64,000 bases of DNA from Oscheius tipulae (taxonomy: Eukaryota; Nematoda; Chromadorea; Rhabditida; Rhabditidae). Of this stretch, positions 49,400 through 62,200 are shown piece by piece. How positions within the stretch are numbered: the stretch's first letter is position 1; each line of letters opens with the position of its first letter. The stretch lies in the NCBI GenBank assembly GCA_037178975.1, contig JASJZH010000002.1:4588001-4652000 (forward strand). Direction: 5' to 3'. The notes under the pieces were generated by a model. That model had not been told where the DNA came from, ran no database searches, and saw only the letters and a program-made list of their open reading frames with translations. The position numbers and the translations under genes are program-made.

Positions 49400-50671
49400 C
49401 TTGCTACGATCTAAAATTCTAGTTTTTACTTCCGTCTCTGAACAAAAATAAAAAGGGGCTATTAGACTCTCTTGTTATTCATTTCGTCACGAAGGAGAGA
49501 CACGAACGGTGAGAGTATTACCGGGGAAATGGGAGCGGCTTCTTTTTACTTTTTAACGACTGGAAAAGGTCTTTTGAAGGACGAATGAGAGAGGGTATGA
49601 AATAGAATAAACAGCCGGCGGCAGTCCTCCATGTCTAGCCATCTGGATTGGAACAAGTGGACGAGCAATTAGATTTTCGCTTATTAGCATATTTTCAAAA
49701 TGACTTAGACTTATCAGAACTTCGGTTCAAAGGGTGGTCTTGTCCCCGAAGCAGGTGAAATAAAGGAAATTGTTCAACAGTCATTGAAAAAAAGAGTCGC
49801 TAGAATGAGGTAAGTCCAAAACTAGAGAGACAAGGTTACAGTATTCGAGGAGGGAAAGAGAAGGGCAGACCTCTCCGGCTGTCACAAAGATGGTCGAGTG
49901 AGCGACTGACACGCGCACACGGCAATCTCTGCCAGGTTGCAACATAAAAGGGAAAGAGAGCGAGATCGGACAAAAGAGCAAACATTTTGAAATGAGATAT
50001 ACGACGAGAGAGAGAGAGGCTGTTGAGCGGCGACAACAGCTGACAGTTTGTTACGAGACATTGTCGCCCTCTCGGCCGCGAAAAAGAACGCCAAGTCATC
50101 AAAATAATGTACTAATTCTAGTGAAACCGGACGGGAGACAAGAAAAGTCTCGTCCTCTGAGTCAGAAAAAAGGAAAAAGTAACGAGATGACTGATTTGGT
50201 CCGACTGTCTTTGACACGCTCTTTGATCTTTTACCGCCTCCTACAGAAGGGGGGAATTCCCAAAAACAGAGAGAGACTGAGGAAGAGGAGTAAAGATAAG
50301 TTAACTAACATTCCGCGGGATCGGATTTCGGAGGATCACCGACCGGGACGAAAGAACAATTTGTGTTTGTGTGTGGGTGAGAGGAAATCAGGGAGGGAAG
50401 TACACCAATTATGATGTTCTATTATGGGAAGAGACTCTGAGTCTGGAAAATAGAAAGATCGGCACCTTGTGAGCTGGCACGAAGAGTCTGTCACAACAGG
50501 TAAACAAAAAGTTGGAGTAGCTGTCAGAACGAAGCGCGAGCGTTTGCATCTCCTGTTTGCTGAACACAATTGCAAGAATTTGAGAAAAGTTTTGTGAACT
50601 TTTATTACAAAATTAACTAGGAAATACTAATAACTCGAAGATAGTAATCTAGTTGGACTTCAGACAACAGG
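49400..50671. promoter_or_regulatory. Divergent region between glutamate transporter and tetraspanin
   Basis: This 1.3-kb region shows no accepted coding exon. GAGAGAGAGAGAG runs occur near 50010. Long open frames on both strands around 49.84-50.4 kb overlap one another, have no domain, and are probably chance. An acceptor (GGACTTCAG) ends 8 bp before the tetraspanin ATG. Confidence 0.35.
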
Positions 50672-51531
50672 ATGGGATGTGAGAAGTCAAAGTTTGACCC
50701 GAGGACCTTCATTCTGGTACACTCCACTTTTATAACGTAAAAAGCAAAAGATTCCAGGTACTGGTCATTCTGCACATCTGCGCCCTCTACTGCACGGTCT
50801 GGGAGACGATTGCGGCCTCGATTCGAGGGGATCGAAGTCTGATGCTGGGAGAGAAGGATTTCGGTCTATTCCTGGCGCTATCGTCCGCCTTAGAACTTCT
50901 GGCCATGGTAGCGGCTGCCTTCATCATCGGAGCCTCGGCCGTCAAGTACTTCTTCTTCAAGAAGAATCTCGTTCTGGCCGTCTTCGCCTTCAATCTCATA
51001 ATAGTCCTGCCGCTCAATATCTCCGGATTCTTCCTCTACGCCAAGTCGGCTCCTCCAAATGCCGTCATCGACACCTACACCGCCAATCTCTTCACCAAAT
51101 TCAACGAGACGGTGAATGTCCACATGCCGGAGGAACTGCTTCGAGTCCAGGAGGACAACTGCTGCTGTGGCCTGATCAGTCACGAGGAATTCGGACACAA
51201 ATTGGTCAACACGAGCGAGCTCTGTCCGATGCCCAAGTGCAAAAGACCGACGTATCTTGGCTGTGGAGAGGCCATACCGAGAAGACAGCGTAATTTGGTC
51301 CTCGTCGCCAGCTGTATTGGCGGATCCTGCTCCTTGATGATGGTCATCGTCACGCCTTGGATATACGCCTTTTTCGAGAAGGATCGTCGAGAAGCAAGAG
51401 CCGACCACATTCGACAGTTCCAACAGAAGACGCAGATGAAACTGGAGAAGAGACAGAAGGAGTTTCAGAGTCACGAGATGCCCGTCACGACTTTGTCGTC
51501 CGAAAAAGTGCCAAGTAAAAAGATCTTCTAG
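50672..51531 (+). CDS. Tetraspanin-like four-pass membrane protein
   Basis: Two exons (50672-50716 and 50758-51531) encode MGCEKSKFDPRTFIL plus a 257-residue remainder. Four membrane spans are seen: VLVILHICALYCTVWETIAA, FGLFLALSSALELLAMVAAAF, LVLAVFAFNLIIVLPLNISGF and LVLVASCIGGSCSLMMVIVTP. Between spans 3 and 4 lies a loop with DNCCCGL (the CCG motif), CPMPKCKRP and LGCGEAI, giving the paired cysteines of the tetraspanin large loop. The cytoplasmic tail is a long Lys/Glu-rich helix. A transmembrane Asn typical of tetraspanin TM1 is missing, so this is a divergent member. Ligands are unknown. Confidence 0.75.
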
Positions 51532-53422
51532 GATGAGAAAGAGAGATCGCAGCTTTTTATGACTACCTAAAGTCTCTCAAACACTGACTCGAGCCCGGTT
51601 ACTGCTAACGATTCTCTCTTTACGATAGTTTTAAAACAAAATCTTCCAATATAAAGGGACGTTCTGAAGAAGTACAGCGATAAATAGAGTCCCTTGAGAC
51701 TCGAGAAAGTCTAGACATGACTGTGGCAAAGGAAGAAGGGCGAAAAGAAAGTTGAGTGAAAGAGTTAGGCTTGAACCGCCCAGAGTGTTTTGACAGAACC
51801 TCGTTAGGCGGAATGACGTCGTGGCGTCTGCCGTTTTTTGGACAGAGAGGGATTTCATTGAATTTGAACGGGAGGGCAAAAGGATTGAGAGGGAGAGGAT
51901 AAGACTGAAAGTAGCCATCAAACAGACTGAATCATGTGTGCGCTTTCTCTATTTGATTTCGACGAAAACATTGTCGGCTTCGGTTTTTCTCTCACACTTC
52001 AGTTTCGAAGGAATCAAGAAGAAGGGCAGACAGGGAAAGAAGGCCGTCCGGCTGCCATCATCCATCACACGCATTACGGTCTCGGCCACAATTTCACGGC
52101 CGCGACGATCCCCTCCTTTTCAAAGTGCCAAAAATGGCATTTTGGATGAGAAACTGGTTAGAGTGTGAGAGACTTGAGGTCTGAACGGAAAACCATATTC
52201 GCGGCAAAACAAAGCTTGAAACGAATACACTACATGGCGCGGCAAAAATGTTTGTTTCGAAAAATCGGTCAACTTTTCATTCTTCCTGCTTCTTTCTTTG
52301 TTTTATTATGTTTATTTTCCCTTGTTTTTACCCAATACAGCATAACAATTGTGTGGTAGAAACATTAGAATTCCAAAACAATATTTAGAGTCTCCAAGCA
52401 AAAAGATTGGTAAAAAATGTAGGTTTGGCTCTTTAAAGTAGAAATCGCAAAAGTAATTAAGAATAGAAGATGTGTACAACACGTATCCGACTCGCTACTG
52501 ATGGCATCAAATTGCTAGAGATTGGGGAATGAATGCGTTGAGAGAGGCGCAGCTTAATTGGAAACCCTTGAACTCGACAAAAAAAACCGAGCATTAACAT
52601 TGGTGGCGAGAGAAATGGCTCTTTGATCAGAGGAATTTGTCTCTACTGCTATTTTCACGTGTTGGCAACATGGGCGGAGACTTTTCCGCGTAAATCAAGC
52701 GAGGTCTCCGGACACAAAAGGAAATTCTCTTTTCGGTCGCGTATAGAGAAAGAATGAAGAAGAACTGATCGCTTAGAAGGGCCTTTTACGCGAGGGTCTA
52801 AACAACTACTAATCTGAAGAGCTCTCTGGGACAAAGGTGCTGTGAATTGTGCGCAAATTTTGCATAAGTATGGAGTACTTACTAGATCTAATCACCTTGT
52901 GTCAAAGCGATCCCCTTTTCTACACAGACTCACGATGGTTTGTGTTAGCATGCTGTTCGTTTTGTTACGATTTACAAACCGGATAAGCCAAAACTTCATG
53001 ATCAGCCACAATACCAGTCGATGCAGCCGATTTTGACAAATTGTCTCTCAGATTATCCGCAGTGCAGGTTTTCGCCACACGCTGCCCACTGTTGCGTGTG
53101 TCGATTTTGAAACGAAATGACAGTTGATATGAAAATTGTGCCTCCAGTCTCTCCAAAAACGGGAAGTTGGTGTGAACTGTTGCAAGCGAAGTGACAGGGC
53201 TGAAAATAGAGGGAAGCGAATCACTGGCACGAGTATAGTCCAATTTTCAACGAATTTTATGCAAAAAATAACCCGAGAAGTGGTTCCCGCAGGTTTGCAC
53301 CCATACTGACGACATTTCGGATCTGACGCAATTTCACCGTTTTGAATTCCTTATTTTGTCGAGTGTTTTCCTATTCTTCCACAATTGAAATCTGGTTTTA
53401 CATGTATTTTTCAGCCATCCCG
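51532..53422. promoter_or_regulatory. Intergenic region upstream of DNAJC11
   Basis: Nothing gene-like was supported in these 1.9 kb between two same-strand genes. The spacing is too wide for an operon, so a DNAJC11 promoter is expected here. An acceptor (GTATTTTTCAG) ends 8 bp before the DNAJC11 ATG. Confidence 0.35.
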
Positions 53423-55573
53423 ATGTCCGTTTCGTCGGGCAGTTCGCTGTGTGGCGATGCGGACCAGGACCTGCTCCTTGACGATGAGGAAGAGATAGAT
53501 TTTTATGCCGTGCTGAATGTACCGCGAGACGTGAGTTATTTTTTTCATGTCTCTAATAGTTTTACCTTGATTCTAGGCCACAGAAGACGAGATCAACAAG
53601 GCATATCGCAAAAGATGTCTGATATTCCACCCGGACCGTCATATCGATGAAAATGACAAGAGAGACGCTGAGAAGGTCTTTGTCAATCTCAGGAGAGCTC
53701 ACGAAAGTACGTTTTTCACATTTTTTTTCAAAAGCCTCTATTCGATTTCAGCTCTTACCGACCAGAAAAAGAGAGCCGTCTACGATGCCCTCGGTATTCA
53801 AGGACTTGACGCCCAGGGCTGGGAGCTGGTGACGCGGTCATCCAATCCCGAGAATATACGGAAGGAGTACGAATTTCTACAACGACTCAAGGAGCAAGAG
53901 CTGATGCTGCAGCGAATTCATCCCTCGACTGGATTCGTCGTCAAAACTTCTCTGGTCGGCCTGTTTCAAGAAGCTCCCGAGGAGAGGTAAGCTTTTCTCC
54001 AGTTGTTCAACACGAGAACTATTTCGATTCGGCCCCCAGTTGCTAGGAATGTCCATTTCCCAGTCGGTCGACTGCGCTATGACCGGGACAGATCGTGTTG
54101 GGATCGTTGGACGTGTAAAGACTGGCAATGGTCGTGGAGATGGTAACGTCACAGTGATGTGGAAGAAAACAGCCGGACCGCTTCATTTTGAGGTGACTTT
54201 CTTTCTTTTCCTCGTTGATAATGTCTTATAGAACAACCTGACAGTGTCAGGAGACGCAGTTGGAGCATCTTGTCGGGTTTCGAGAAACGTCTTTCAACGG
54301 GCGGCAGTTATCGTCCAGCCACAGCTACAGTACTCCCTTGTCCAGCAGATGTTCGTTCCTTCACTAACACTCAGTATGTTTTGCTCTTTTCTCCTTCAAT
54401 TCTCTTCCAGTTTACTCCATGAGATTACGGCTCCGCTGGCAGGGAAGTCTCATTCTTTCCTGGTCGCCTCTACAGAGCGGAGTAACAACATCCATTGTAC
54501 ACACTGAGAATAACCAACCCAAGGCAGTCGCCAATTTTACTGTGTGTCTACTTTGTTTGAATTTCATCTGAATAGTAGGTTTAGCTCTCACCGACAAACT
54601 CCAACATCCGCGCCGTTTATTACCTCCGCGATATTCACAGCGATGCCTTCACCGAAATGGCCTGTCAGATGTCACTGTTCGGACTCTCCCCGTCAATCCA
54701 CTTCGAACGGCGTCTTTCTCGTTTCTCCCGCGTCGGGTGTACTGTCAACTTCTCCTTCCCGGCTTGCTTACTGAGCTTGAAACTAAAGTAAGTTCTTGCC
54801 TTTTTCGCATGACAACCTTCTATTTAGGCTGAAGACTGGCCAATCCTCGTTCGATTGGCATATTTTGCTGTGTGACGACAAAGAAACCTTGTCTCGGAGC
54901 GTCATTCTAGGACTAGCTGTTCCCTACTTCTCCATCAAAGTGAGTCTCAGTTTTTTTCCCTTCTAACAACACAACTCAGCTCTTCAAATTGGCCTTCCGC
55001 CCCTGGTGTGACCGGATATCGGCTCTGTTCGACGACCACAGCCACGATCGAGAAGTGGACGCGGCTAAACAGGAAGAGTCCGGACGAATCATCAACCTAA
55101 TGAGGCCGACCGCCGAACGAATCAAGAAGGAGGAGGAACAAAAGCACGGAATCATCGTTGTCGAGGCGAAGTTGGTTTTCGTTTGAATTAGACAGCCTTC
55201 TCTTCTTTTCAGATATGGCCAGTGTGATTCTTCGGGATCTCGCGCCTATCCTCTACCAGGCGAACGGACAATCGATGTTACCATTCCCGTCCAGTCCATG
55301 GTCAACGATTCTCAGCTCAGAATATACGCCGTCAAGGTAGTTTCACCCTCCTTTCCCTCCCAAAATGCTCCTAGAACCAACTTCCCGGCTTCTACGATCC
55401 GTGTCCAGGCGAGCCGAAGATGCTCTACATCAAGTATCTCTTCCGCGACGCGCCCCATCTTGTTATCGTGAACGACGACATGCCGCTGCAAATCCCAATG
55501 AGAGGTGAGCGTCGGCCTGTCCTTATCTACTTGTTTTTCAGCCCATCGACTCGCACAGAATAGTCCAAGTTAG
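53423..55573 (+). CDS. DNAJC11-like J-domain protein (mitochondrial MICOS partner)
   Basis: DNAJC11 is an outer mitochondrial membrane J protein tied to cristae organisation through MICOS. The start [19 protein letters not shown] is followed by the J domain: [33 protein letters not shown] (HPD motif) and [22 protein letters not shown]. Then comes [23 protein letters not shown], conserved after the J domain in this family, a central beta-rich (DUF3395-like) region and the end [21 protein letters not shown]...LVIVNDD. Several ~40-nt introns were read. In the exon after FTGL, three frames are open, and the one giving [14 protein letters not shown] was preferred for continuity with downstream exons. 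Exact joins between 54.2 and 54.8 kb are uncertain. Confidence 0.9.
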
Positions 55574-56694
55574 AGCGGCCAGGTTTTTCTAGATCTTTTC
55601 ACATTTCTTCATAGGGTGCCACGTCTTTTTTTGCTCAGAAATAGGGTTCCAGTTACAGATTGTTGATTGTAATTGTTGCCGGTTAATAAATGGTTCTCCT
55701 CGTCATTTCTTCATTTCATTTGCGTCACATTCACTCGCTTACCTCTAATTTCTGTCAAAGTATATCAAGGTAATTATTTTCATACGTAGCTTTCTCACTT
55801 CCTTCCTGGACAGTCATTGTTTATCTTCCTGCTCTGCGTCACCACGACACCCGCTGTTTATGTTAGACGCTCCGTTCCAGCCTCCCTCTGGCAGTAAATT
55901 AGCCCTGTTCTGCTTTTCCTATGCCCGAACACGATCACAAGCTTCTTTTTGTTGCGGTTGGAGCGGCTGGAATTGATCGATCGCTCGCGCCAAGATGACT
56001 CACTCGGGCGTTTCGGAGATAAAATTTTTCCTTCCTGGAAGAGTAAATGTGTCTGATCACCTGACTCTTTGCGAAATATTCTGCTGTGGGAGTCAATTTG
56101 CGCTTGATTTTATTCGCTGAAAATGTAGGGTAGAGACTCTGTTGCGAAACCATTAACTTTCTCGTGTTTATCTTGCGTGACATCCCGTGTATGATAGTTT
56201 CCAGTTTTCCGTTCACACCGCTGTTTTGCTTACACAGCTACGGAAACAATTGCACATTCTTATCTTTCAAATCACTTTTCGACCTGTTCCTCATCTCATT
56301 CTTCTTTTCTTTTGAACAGTTTTTATGTTACTTTTAATTTCAAATGGTTTTTAAGCACAATGACAATTTCAGCTCCGTTTTGATACAAACTTCTTTCAAA
56401 ATGTTCTAAGCGTTATCGCGTGGACCCGTGCTGCACATTGACTGTCTTCTCCCCCTGAACTTCCACTCTTTCTTCAAGCTTTCACTCACCTAGCAATTGA
56501 TCGATTGTACCAGCCATATGCGGCGAATGATTACGTCAGATCTCATGCCGTACCATGAGAGATTTTGCCCAGTTTTTTTTCCGCCCTCCACTGCCTCTCT
56601 CTCGACAGTCATCTTCCATTTATCGATTCTTCTTCGTTTCAAAATCCCCCGACGTCTCTCATTTTGACTACTAATAGCTTCGGTTTCAGGAAGA
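55574..56694. promoter_or_regulatory. Intergenic region upstream of the BRI3-like gene
   Basis: This 1.1-kb stretch is rich in T and pyrimidine runs and shows no coding exon. It ends in an acceptor (TTCGGTTTCAG) 5 bp before the BRI3-like ATG. Confidence 0.35.
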
Positions 56695-57616
56695 ATGACT
56701 GAGAAGAGCGCTCCGCCGCCTGGATTCAACATCCCGAGTGATGGGAACTCGTCGACGGCCAGTGCACCGCCGGTTTCGGCTGCTGAATCGACTCCCAGTC
56801 CTCCTTATCCGTAAGTTTTTGTACCATTTGTTCTCTTTCTGGTACTCTAACGCGTATGTTTAGCTTCAAGCAAAGCAATTTCTCCCTCAGGAGTTGCTCA
56901 TAATGCAAGTTTCACTCATTGCATTGTTTCTTTTGTGTGATCTGAAAGAAAAAAAAATTACCTACCAATGTTTAGTTTGAGCCTAAAGCCTTTTATTCTT
57001 GATGTAAACGTAGAAGGATTTCCAACTTTTAGTTTGAATTCCTACCAATTAACTTTGTCTCACGGTATAAACAGATCAGAGACGAAAAGTCAAATTCAAA
57101 AGAAATATCTGTCAAATATGATTCTTCAGGAACATGGGTAGCGCCTATCCGGGTCCTCCTCCGTCATATCAAAGTGCTATGACGTACCCGGCTTCTGCTC
57201 CAGTCTATCCGCCGAACCCGATGCCCAATGCTGCTCCGTATCCCGCTCAGCCCGTCTACGTTCCTCCTTCGATCAGTGAGCTGTTATTCTTAATATCAGA
57301 CATTGGTTTTAGCTGTGACACAGCTTCCGCAGCCTCCTCCTCAGCAGCATTCAACTCAGCGAGTCGTCTACCACGTGGCCCAGGGACCCGCCTGTTCTCA
57401 TTGCGTATGTTTCTACTCTTCTAATTCGAAATATCGAAGTCTTTTTCATGGGCAATTTTTTTTCAGGGAACCGTCATGCGCCGCGAATCTGACCTCTGCT
57501 GTATCATCTGTCTCGTGCTGCTGACCATTTTCACCTTCCCATTCGGCCTGCTCTTCCTCTGCTGTCTTCCCTGTGCCGTCCAGATGCGTTGTCCCGGCTG
57601 TGGACGCTCGTCCTAG
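56695..57616 (+). CDS. BRI3 (brain protein I3)-like membrane protein
   Basis: The N-terminus is Pro/Ser-rich (MTEKSAPPPGFNIPSDG), then a PPPSYQ-containing proline/tyrosine segment. The C-terminal domain reads CSHCGTVMRRESDLCCI, a hydrophobic span ICLVLLTIFTFPFGLLFLCC, and the final RCPGCGRSS. Two CxxC pairs flanking a short hydrophobic stretch are the BRI3/LITAF-like architecture; the FPFG motif and the CP.CG end favour BRI3. Four exons are joined by introns near 56813-57129, 57277-57312 and 57402-57467. BRI3 is endosomal/lysosomal in mammals; its biochemical role is not settled. The PPxY-type segment may recruit WW-domain ubiquitin ligases (inference). Confidence 0.8.
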
Positions 57617-58001
57617 AAGAAAAATGACAGGATCTTCAGCACCCCACACACGGCTCAGGCGGGTTCTCTTCATCTTCTTTCCCTCTCGAAACTTTGTTGC
57701 ATTTCATTTTGTTCACTTGCTTCACTGGTAGTTCCCCTACTTGTACAGTTCCTGTCCCTGTTGTATTTGTATGCTAACCAATACCCCCAAATTGCCTTCG
57801 AGAAACCTATTATAACAAGACTATCGTTTATCACAGAGATCATTTCCGATTAGACCCGTTGTTCGAAGTGAATACTTCTCTAGACCATTTCTGAGCTCTG
57901 ACAGGCTGCCAGCAGGGCAGTCTTGTGTCTGGTTGTGTGTGGACTGTGATTGTCATGACTGACGGTACTCGATTTCGGAGAGGCCTGCAGTTTGAAACTT
58001 T
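57617..58001. other. Convergent 3' regions, no gene seen
   Basis: This lies between the stops of the BRI3-like gene (plus) and the GPCR (minus). It should hold both 3' UTRs. No other element was recognised. Confidence 0.5.
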
Positions 58002-59418
58002 TTATGAATTCGAGGAAGCTCTTACTTGGACGTTGCCAGAAGGTAGCTGGGTATCGTCGACAGAGCCGGCCAGACTGCTTCGATAGGAGATCGAATTGAG
58101 CACTCGCATCGAGGATGTTACCTGAAACTTTTCAATGATTTCGGTATCTTTCAATTTTTTTTAGTAGTTTTTATTCCCGGACTCACTTGCTTCCTAAGAC
58201 TTCGATGAGACGGAGAAGGTGCATGCGACATGGTCGATCGCTTCCTTCTCTCTGTTGCAAATCTAAATTCTTTATATTTTAGTGACAAAAAGATCCATGC
58301 CTGATAAGATTCCTCAGATCTCTGTTCATAGCTGCGTAGAAGATCCAATCCCCGGCCGCATTAGCGTAGGTCAACCAATTGGCGGTGAAGACGACCCATC
58401 GGATCGGAGTGTAGTCGGTAAAGTTGTTGAAGAGTCGAATGGATGCTGTCAGATCAGAGACGATGTTCTGGTCGGGAAGGAACTGGACGACACAGAAAGG
58501 AAGCCAGCAGACAGCATGGAAGAGACCGACTCTGATGATGGCTGAGGTCATTTGTCGCATGTATCGAGGCTCCGTGACTAGCGACTCTTTTTGTCTTTGT
58601 GAAGCGACTGCTCTGGCTCGTCTCTTGACGAATTTCATCCGGACATGGTGGACAATCTGTCCGTAGTTCAGGCAAATTGTAGTCAAGTTCAGAGCAAAGG
58701 CACAGGCAGCCAGATAGGCTCCGAACTTGGGGCTAGTTCTATTCCTGAAAGCACGAAGACAGTTCATTCCATCGGAAGTCACAGAGACCGAGGTGATCTG
58801 GAGAAGACCTTTGTTTGAAAGAATAACTATAGTACCTGTATAAGAATGGAAGCCAGAGCTAACGAGACAGCAAAGAGGGCGAGAATTGGCGTGTACTTGA
58901 CAACCTGCTTTCGGATCTAAACCTAGATCTGTGTCCATTAGAAATAGACTAACCGACCTGACTACAAAAGGGCTTCTTAATGGTGATGAGTCGTTCGATG
59001 CTGATACAGGAAAGGACGATGAGACTGCACATCTTGAGCGAATTCTCCATGACAAAGATCACTCGGCAGCTGTTCGAATCGAGCATAAAGTGGGGCAGAG
59101 CCAAGTAGATGCATCTGACCAAAAGAGCCATTAACACGGTCAGATCCACTATTGCCAGGACGGAGATGTAGGCACGAAGACGATCGGATGGCGAGGTGTG
59201 GCCCATAACGGAACGTGGCTTTCGACTTCTGGCCACAGAACACACGACCCAGACGTTGCCGAGGATTCCGAAGATGATAGTGGATACATAGAAGCCAGTT
59301 AGGAAGTAGGGGGCTGGCATGGCATTCAGTTTTTCTGGAAATTATAAGTTGAAAAGTATAAATGTAAGGTAGGGTATGAGGAAGAAGAGATCTTACCCCA
59401 AACATCTTCGAGTCTCAT
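58002..59418 (-). CDS. Class A (rhodopsin-like) G-protein-coupled receptor
   Basis: Seven spans are readable: YFLTGFYVSTIIFGILGNVW (GN in TM1), YISVLAIVDLTVLMALL (TM2), KMCSLIVLSCISIERL (TM3), YTPILALFAVSLALASILI (TM4), FGAYLAACAFALNLTTICL (TM5), VGLFHAVCWLPFCVVQFL (TM6, CWLP) and VVFTANWLTYANAAGDWIFY (TM7). Cysteines in NSCRV and GMNCLRA can form the TM3-ECL2 disulfide. TM7 has NAAGDWIFY in place of NPxxY, and TM3 ends ERL rather than DRY. The tail is Ser-rich. This suggests a peptide-type receptor, but the ligand family could not be named. The first exon is only MRLEDVW, which is brief for an extracellular N-terminus. Confidence 0.88.
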
Positions 59419-61539
59419 TTTGATCACCTTGCTTTTAGATGATAGAGACTAATGGAGAGAGAACGAGCACATGAGACACGTTTTGATGCTGACTCCACGT
59501 CGGCCGAAAGACAATACATACGACGGAGCAGAGGGCAGGAAGGATGAGGGGGAGGAGGATGGATCAGAGCAAGAGGGAGGAGGTCAAATCAGGGTCCTCT
59601 TAAATCGAAAAAGAAAATAGAAGCTGAACTGTGGAGCTTGATCAGAATGTGCTCGGTTGCTCAATCGAACAGAACAAGAGTTTCCATAAACAGAAGAATT
59701 ATGCTTTATCACTGAAAGAGACAGGGAGGACGTTACTCTATGTTCTGGAGTGATTGAATCACTGTAGACTAAGCTAAACTCCACTCAACCAGTACTTCCA
59801 GGTTTTAAGCCATTGTCATCGATAACATAACAAGCCGGCCAATGAACAGTTACAGTGAATGCAGGAGTGGTGGAATTGGAATGATAGATCAGTCGAATGT
59901 CACCTTCTGATTGGATTTAGATACGTAATCAAAGGGCTTCCTCTCTACTTCAAGTTGGAAAAAACACGGTTAAAGAGAATTATATGACTTGGCAGGCGAT
60001 ATGCTGCGGGTAAACACTTGGCAGATTGGAGCAAATTGCCATGAACTTTTAGGCAGATTTCGAGCAGAGATCGAGTATTAAGAATACTGACTAATAGGAT
60101 TCGATAGTTTGAGTCAGAGGATCGTGCGTGTTTCTCGCGCACGTGAAGCCATCTTCGTTGATGCTTAAATGAGATGAGACAAACATAGACGGGACATGTG
60201 AAAGAGAAACCTTTGAAGAGTCAAAGCTAGAAAGACTGTACAAAAGATCCTGAGAATGGATAAGAGGGACTCCTAAAGTGATGAGGTTGTTCACGCCCGA
60301 GCCTCTTTTAGCCGAACTGGGGAGATGAGAGGTCTCTCTGGTCAGAGAGCTCCAGACAAATCGTCACCCTGTTTATGTCTCTCAAAAGTGATGGTGTGTC
60401 GAAAATCAGACCGAGATTATCTGGTTCCGAGACAGAACTTCAATTGCTTTGAGAGTCTTCGCCCTCCAGATTGAAAGAATCCAAACTGATTGGTCTGGAC
60501 TTTTGAAACTTGTAAAGAATAAAGAGTATAGGGAGGATGAGGAAGACCCAAGAAGAGTCTCTTTCCGTCCTCCCAGAGCTCGAATTGGCCGTGTTCAGCG
60601 GCCCGGAGGCAGTCCAAATTGGCACGGATTGTCTCCTCGGCCAGAAGGAAATATGCACCCGTCATCATATATAGAACCTCTCTTCCTCTAAATGGAAAGG
60701 TGCCGTTTTATGGGCTACGAGAACCCCTAATGGGACGGAGCTTTGATCTCGATAACTTGGCAAGAAAAGTGAGTGGCTGAAAACAGCTAGAAGAGAGGGG
60801 ATTATCCAGAGATGAGGATTGAGTTTTTCCTACGAGAGAGAGATCAAGAGGCACAAGAAGATAACATTCGAGGCAGAGAATCACTAATCTTGTTTGGTAA
60901 GGCTGTTTAACCGATTCTCAGATTGTGGCCACTGCAGAAACCCAAAGATGACCGGAAGAAGTTATTGGCTACAATATGGTTTCTATAGGTCTGACTTGGT
61001 TTTTGAGTTGATTCACGTATAATGTGGCGTAATGAATTGACGGGGAGAGATCGAGAGAAAGTGAGAACAAAGGGGCATGAGATTTGAATTCGGCCTTCCT
61101 CCTGACTGTCCAGCTGTAAGAAAAAACGACTTTTTTTCGCGACAGTCGTCTGCAGAATGGGATAATTGAGCTGAAGTCCTATCCTTTGCAAAAAAGCGTC
61201 ACGTTCAGGCTTAACAGTCATTATCCAGATCAGGGGTCTGGAGGTCAATTTAGGAAGAAGAAAGGAAAGTGTTAAGATGATAGCAAGTGGGTTGAGACGA
61301 AGGGAGAGAGAGAGAGAGATGAACGGGATTGCTGTGGGAACGAGACCTTTCACCCGATTGTACGCGATGCTTTGAATCGCCTTCCTGCTGTCATAAGTGG
61401 CCGAAACAGAATAGAGGCAACGACTGTTATTGTGGGAGAGTTGCCATGGGAAAATATGAGAGAGATACAAGCCGCTTTGGAAACGTAACGCTCTCCCAGG
61501 TGAAGTCTCTCTCCTTTTCCAAAATCTTCTCTCATTTTT
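59419..61539. promoter_or_regulatory. GPCR upstream region, no gene called
   Basis: No splice-supported gene was seen. Minus-strand open frames are 60440-60658 (with a VFLILPILFILYKF hydrophobic run) and 60907-61470 (187 codons, no domain, low-complexity Leu/Ser). The second is long for chance but has no conserved pattern and no convincing start context. GA runs such as GAGAGAGAGAGAG are near 61306. Confidence 0.3.
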
Positions 61540-61771
61540 GCTATTACTCTCGGTTACCTTTCTCTACCACTTTGACTAGGGTCTGTGGTTGTCCCGAGCA
61601 ACTCAGATCCGAAAGCTCCAGTATTTAGCTTGTGTGTTGTCTATTCGGCTGTTTATTTTCAGGTGTAAGCTACTGGAAGAAGTGACTGATCAACTGGAGT
61701 ATTCTGAAAGCGGAAAAGAGGGCCGGTAGAACCAACTGGAAGAAGACATCCACTCCGAGCTCCGCAGTGTT
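61540..61771 (-). repeat. Dispersed repeat, copy B
   Basis: On the minus strand this matches copy A at 10238-10603 in two consecutive blocks, separated here by only about 20 bp. Both copies end in the same sequence on one side (GAGAGTAATAGC) and begin with AACACTGCGGAGCTC on the other. Differences are single-base changes and short indels, such as a 5-bp difference after CTTCTTCCAGTT. Flanking sequence outside these points does not match. No terminal inverted repeat was seen. Confidence 0.7.
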
Positions 61772-62200
61772 TATCTGAGGTGTTGCTACAATGCTCCAAG
61801 CGCTCCCTGAACTCTTGCAACAGGATAGGAACAGAGCAAGAAGCTGCCCACGAGAGTTTGTCGACCACAGTGCTGCTCAAGAGAACGAAAAACCGAATCG
61901 TGGGAAACGGCAGTAATAGTCCGTCGGAAGTTGATTCTTGAAACCAGTCGCAGAAGATCCTGTAACAGCCAAGAGAAGCTACTGGAAGAGAGACTATGCA
62001 CATCATATTGATTCGTGAAAGAGAAGGATTTTGGCCTACGAAGAAAGGCGCTAACGGGTCATGTTCGATTTTTGCTTCCGACAGGTTACGACAGTTTCTG
62101 TCATTTCAACGTCGAAACCATTGTCTCAACAGGTCAAGGTTCTGGAAATTTTGGGCATGACCCGTCTACCGAGAGACCTATTTTTGTATTACTCTAATCG

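Noticed and set aside
49836-50414. Overlapping open frames on both strands
   Set aside because: They shadow each other in a purine-rich tract and show no domain.
51750-51810. TTCAAGCC-type B-box resembling a tRNA on the minus strand
   Set aside because: No A-box and no cloverleaf stems could be formed; no tRNA was found anywhere in the window.
60907-61470. 187-codon minus-strand open frame
   Set aside because: Longest frame in the right part, but sequence is low-complexity Leu/Ser, without conserved pattern or good start context.
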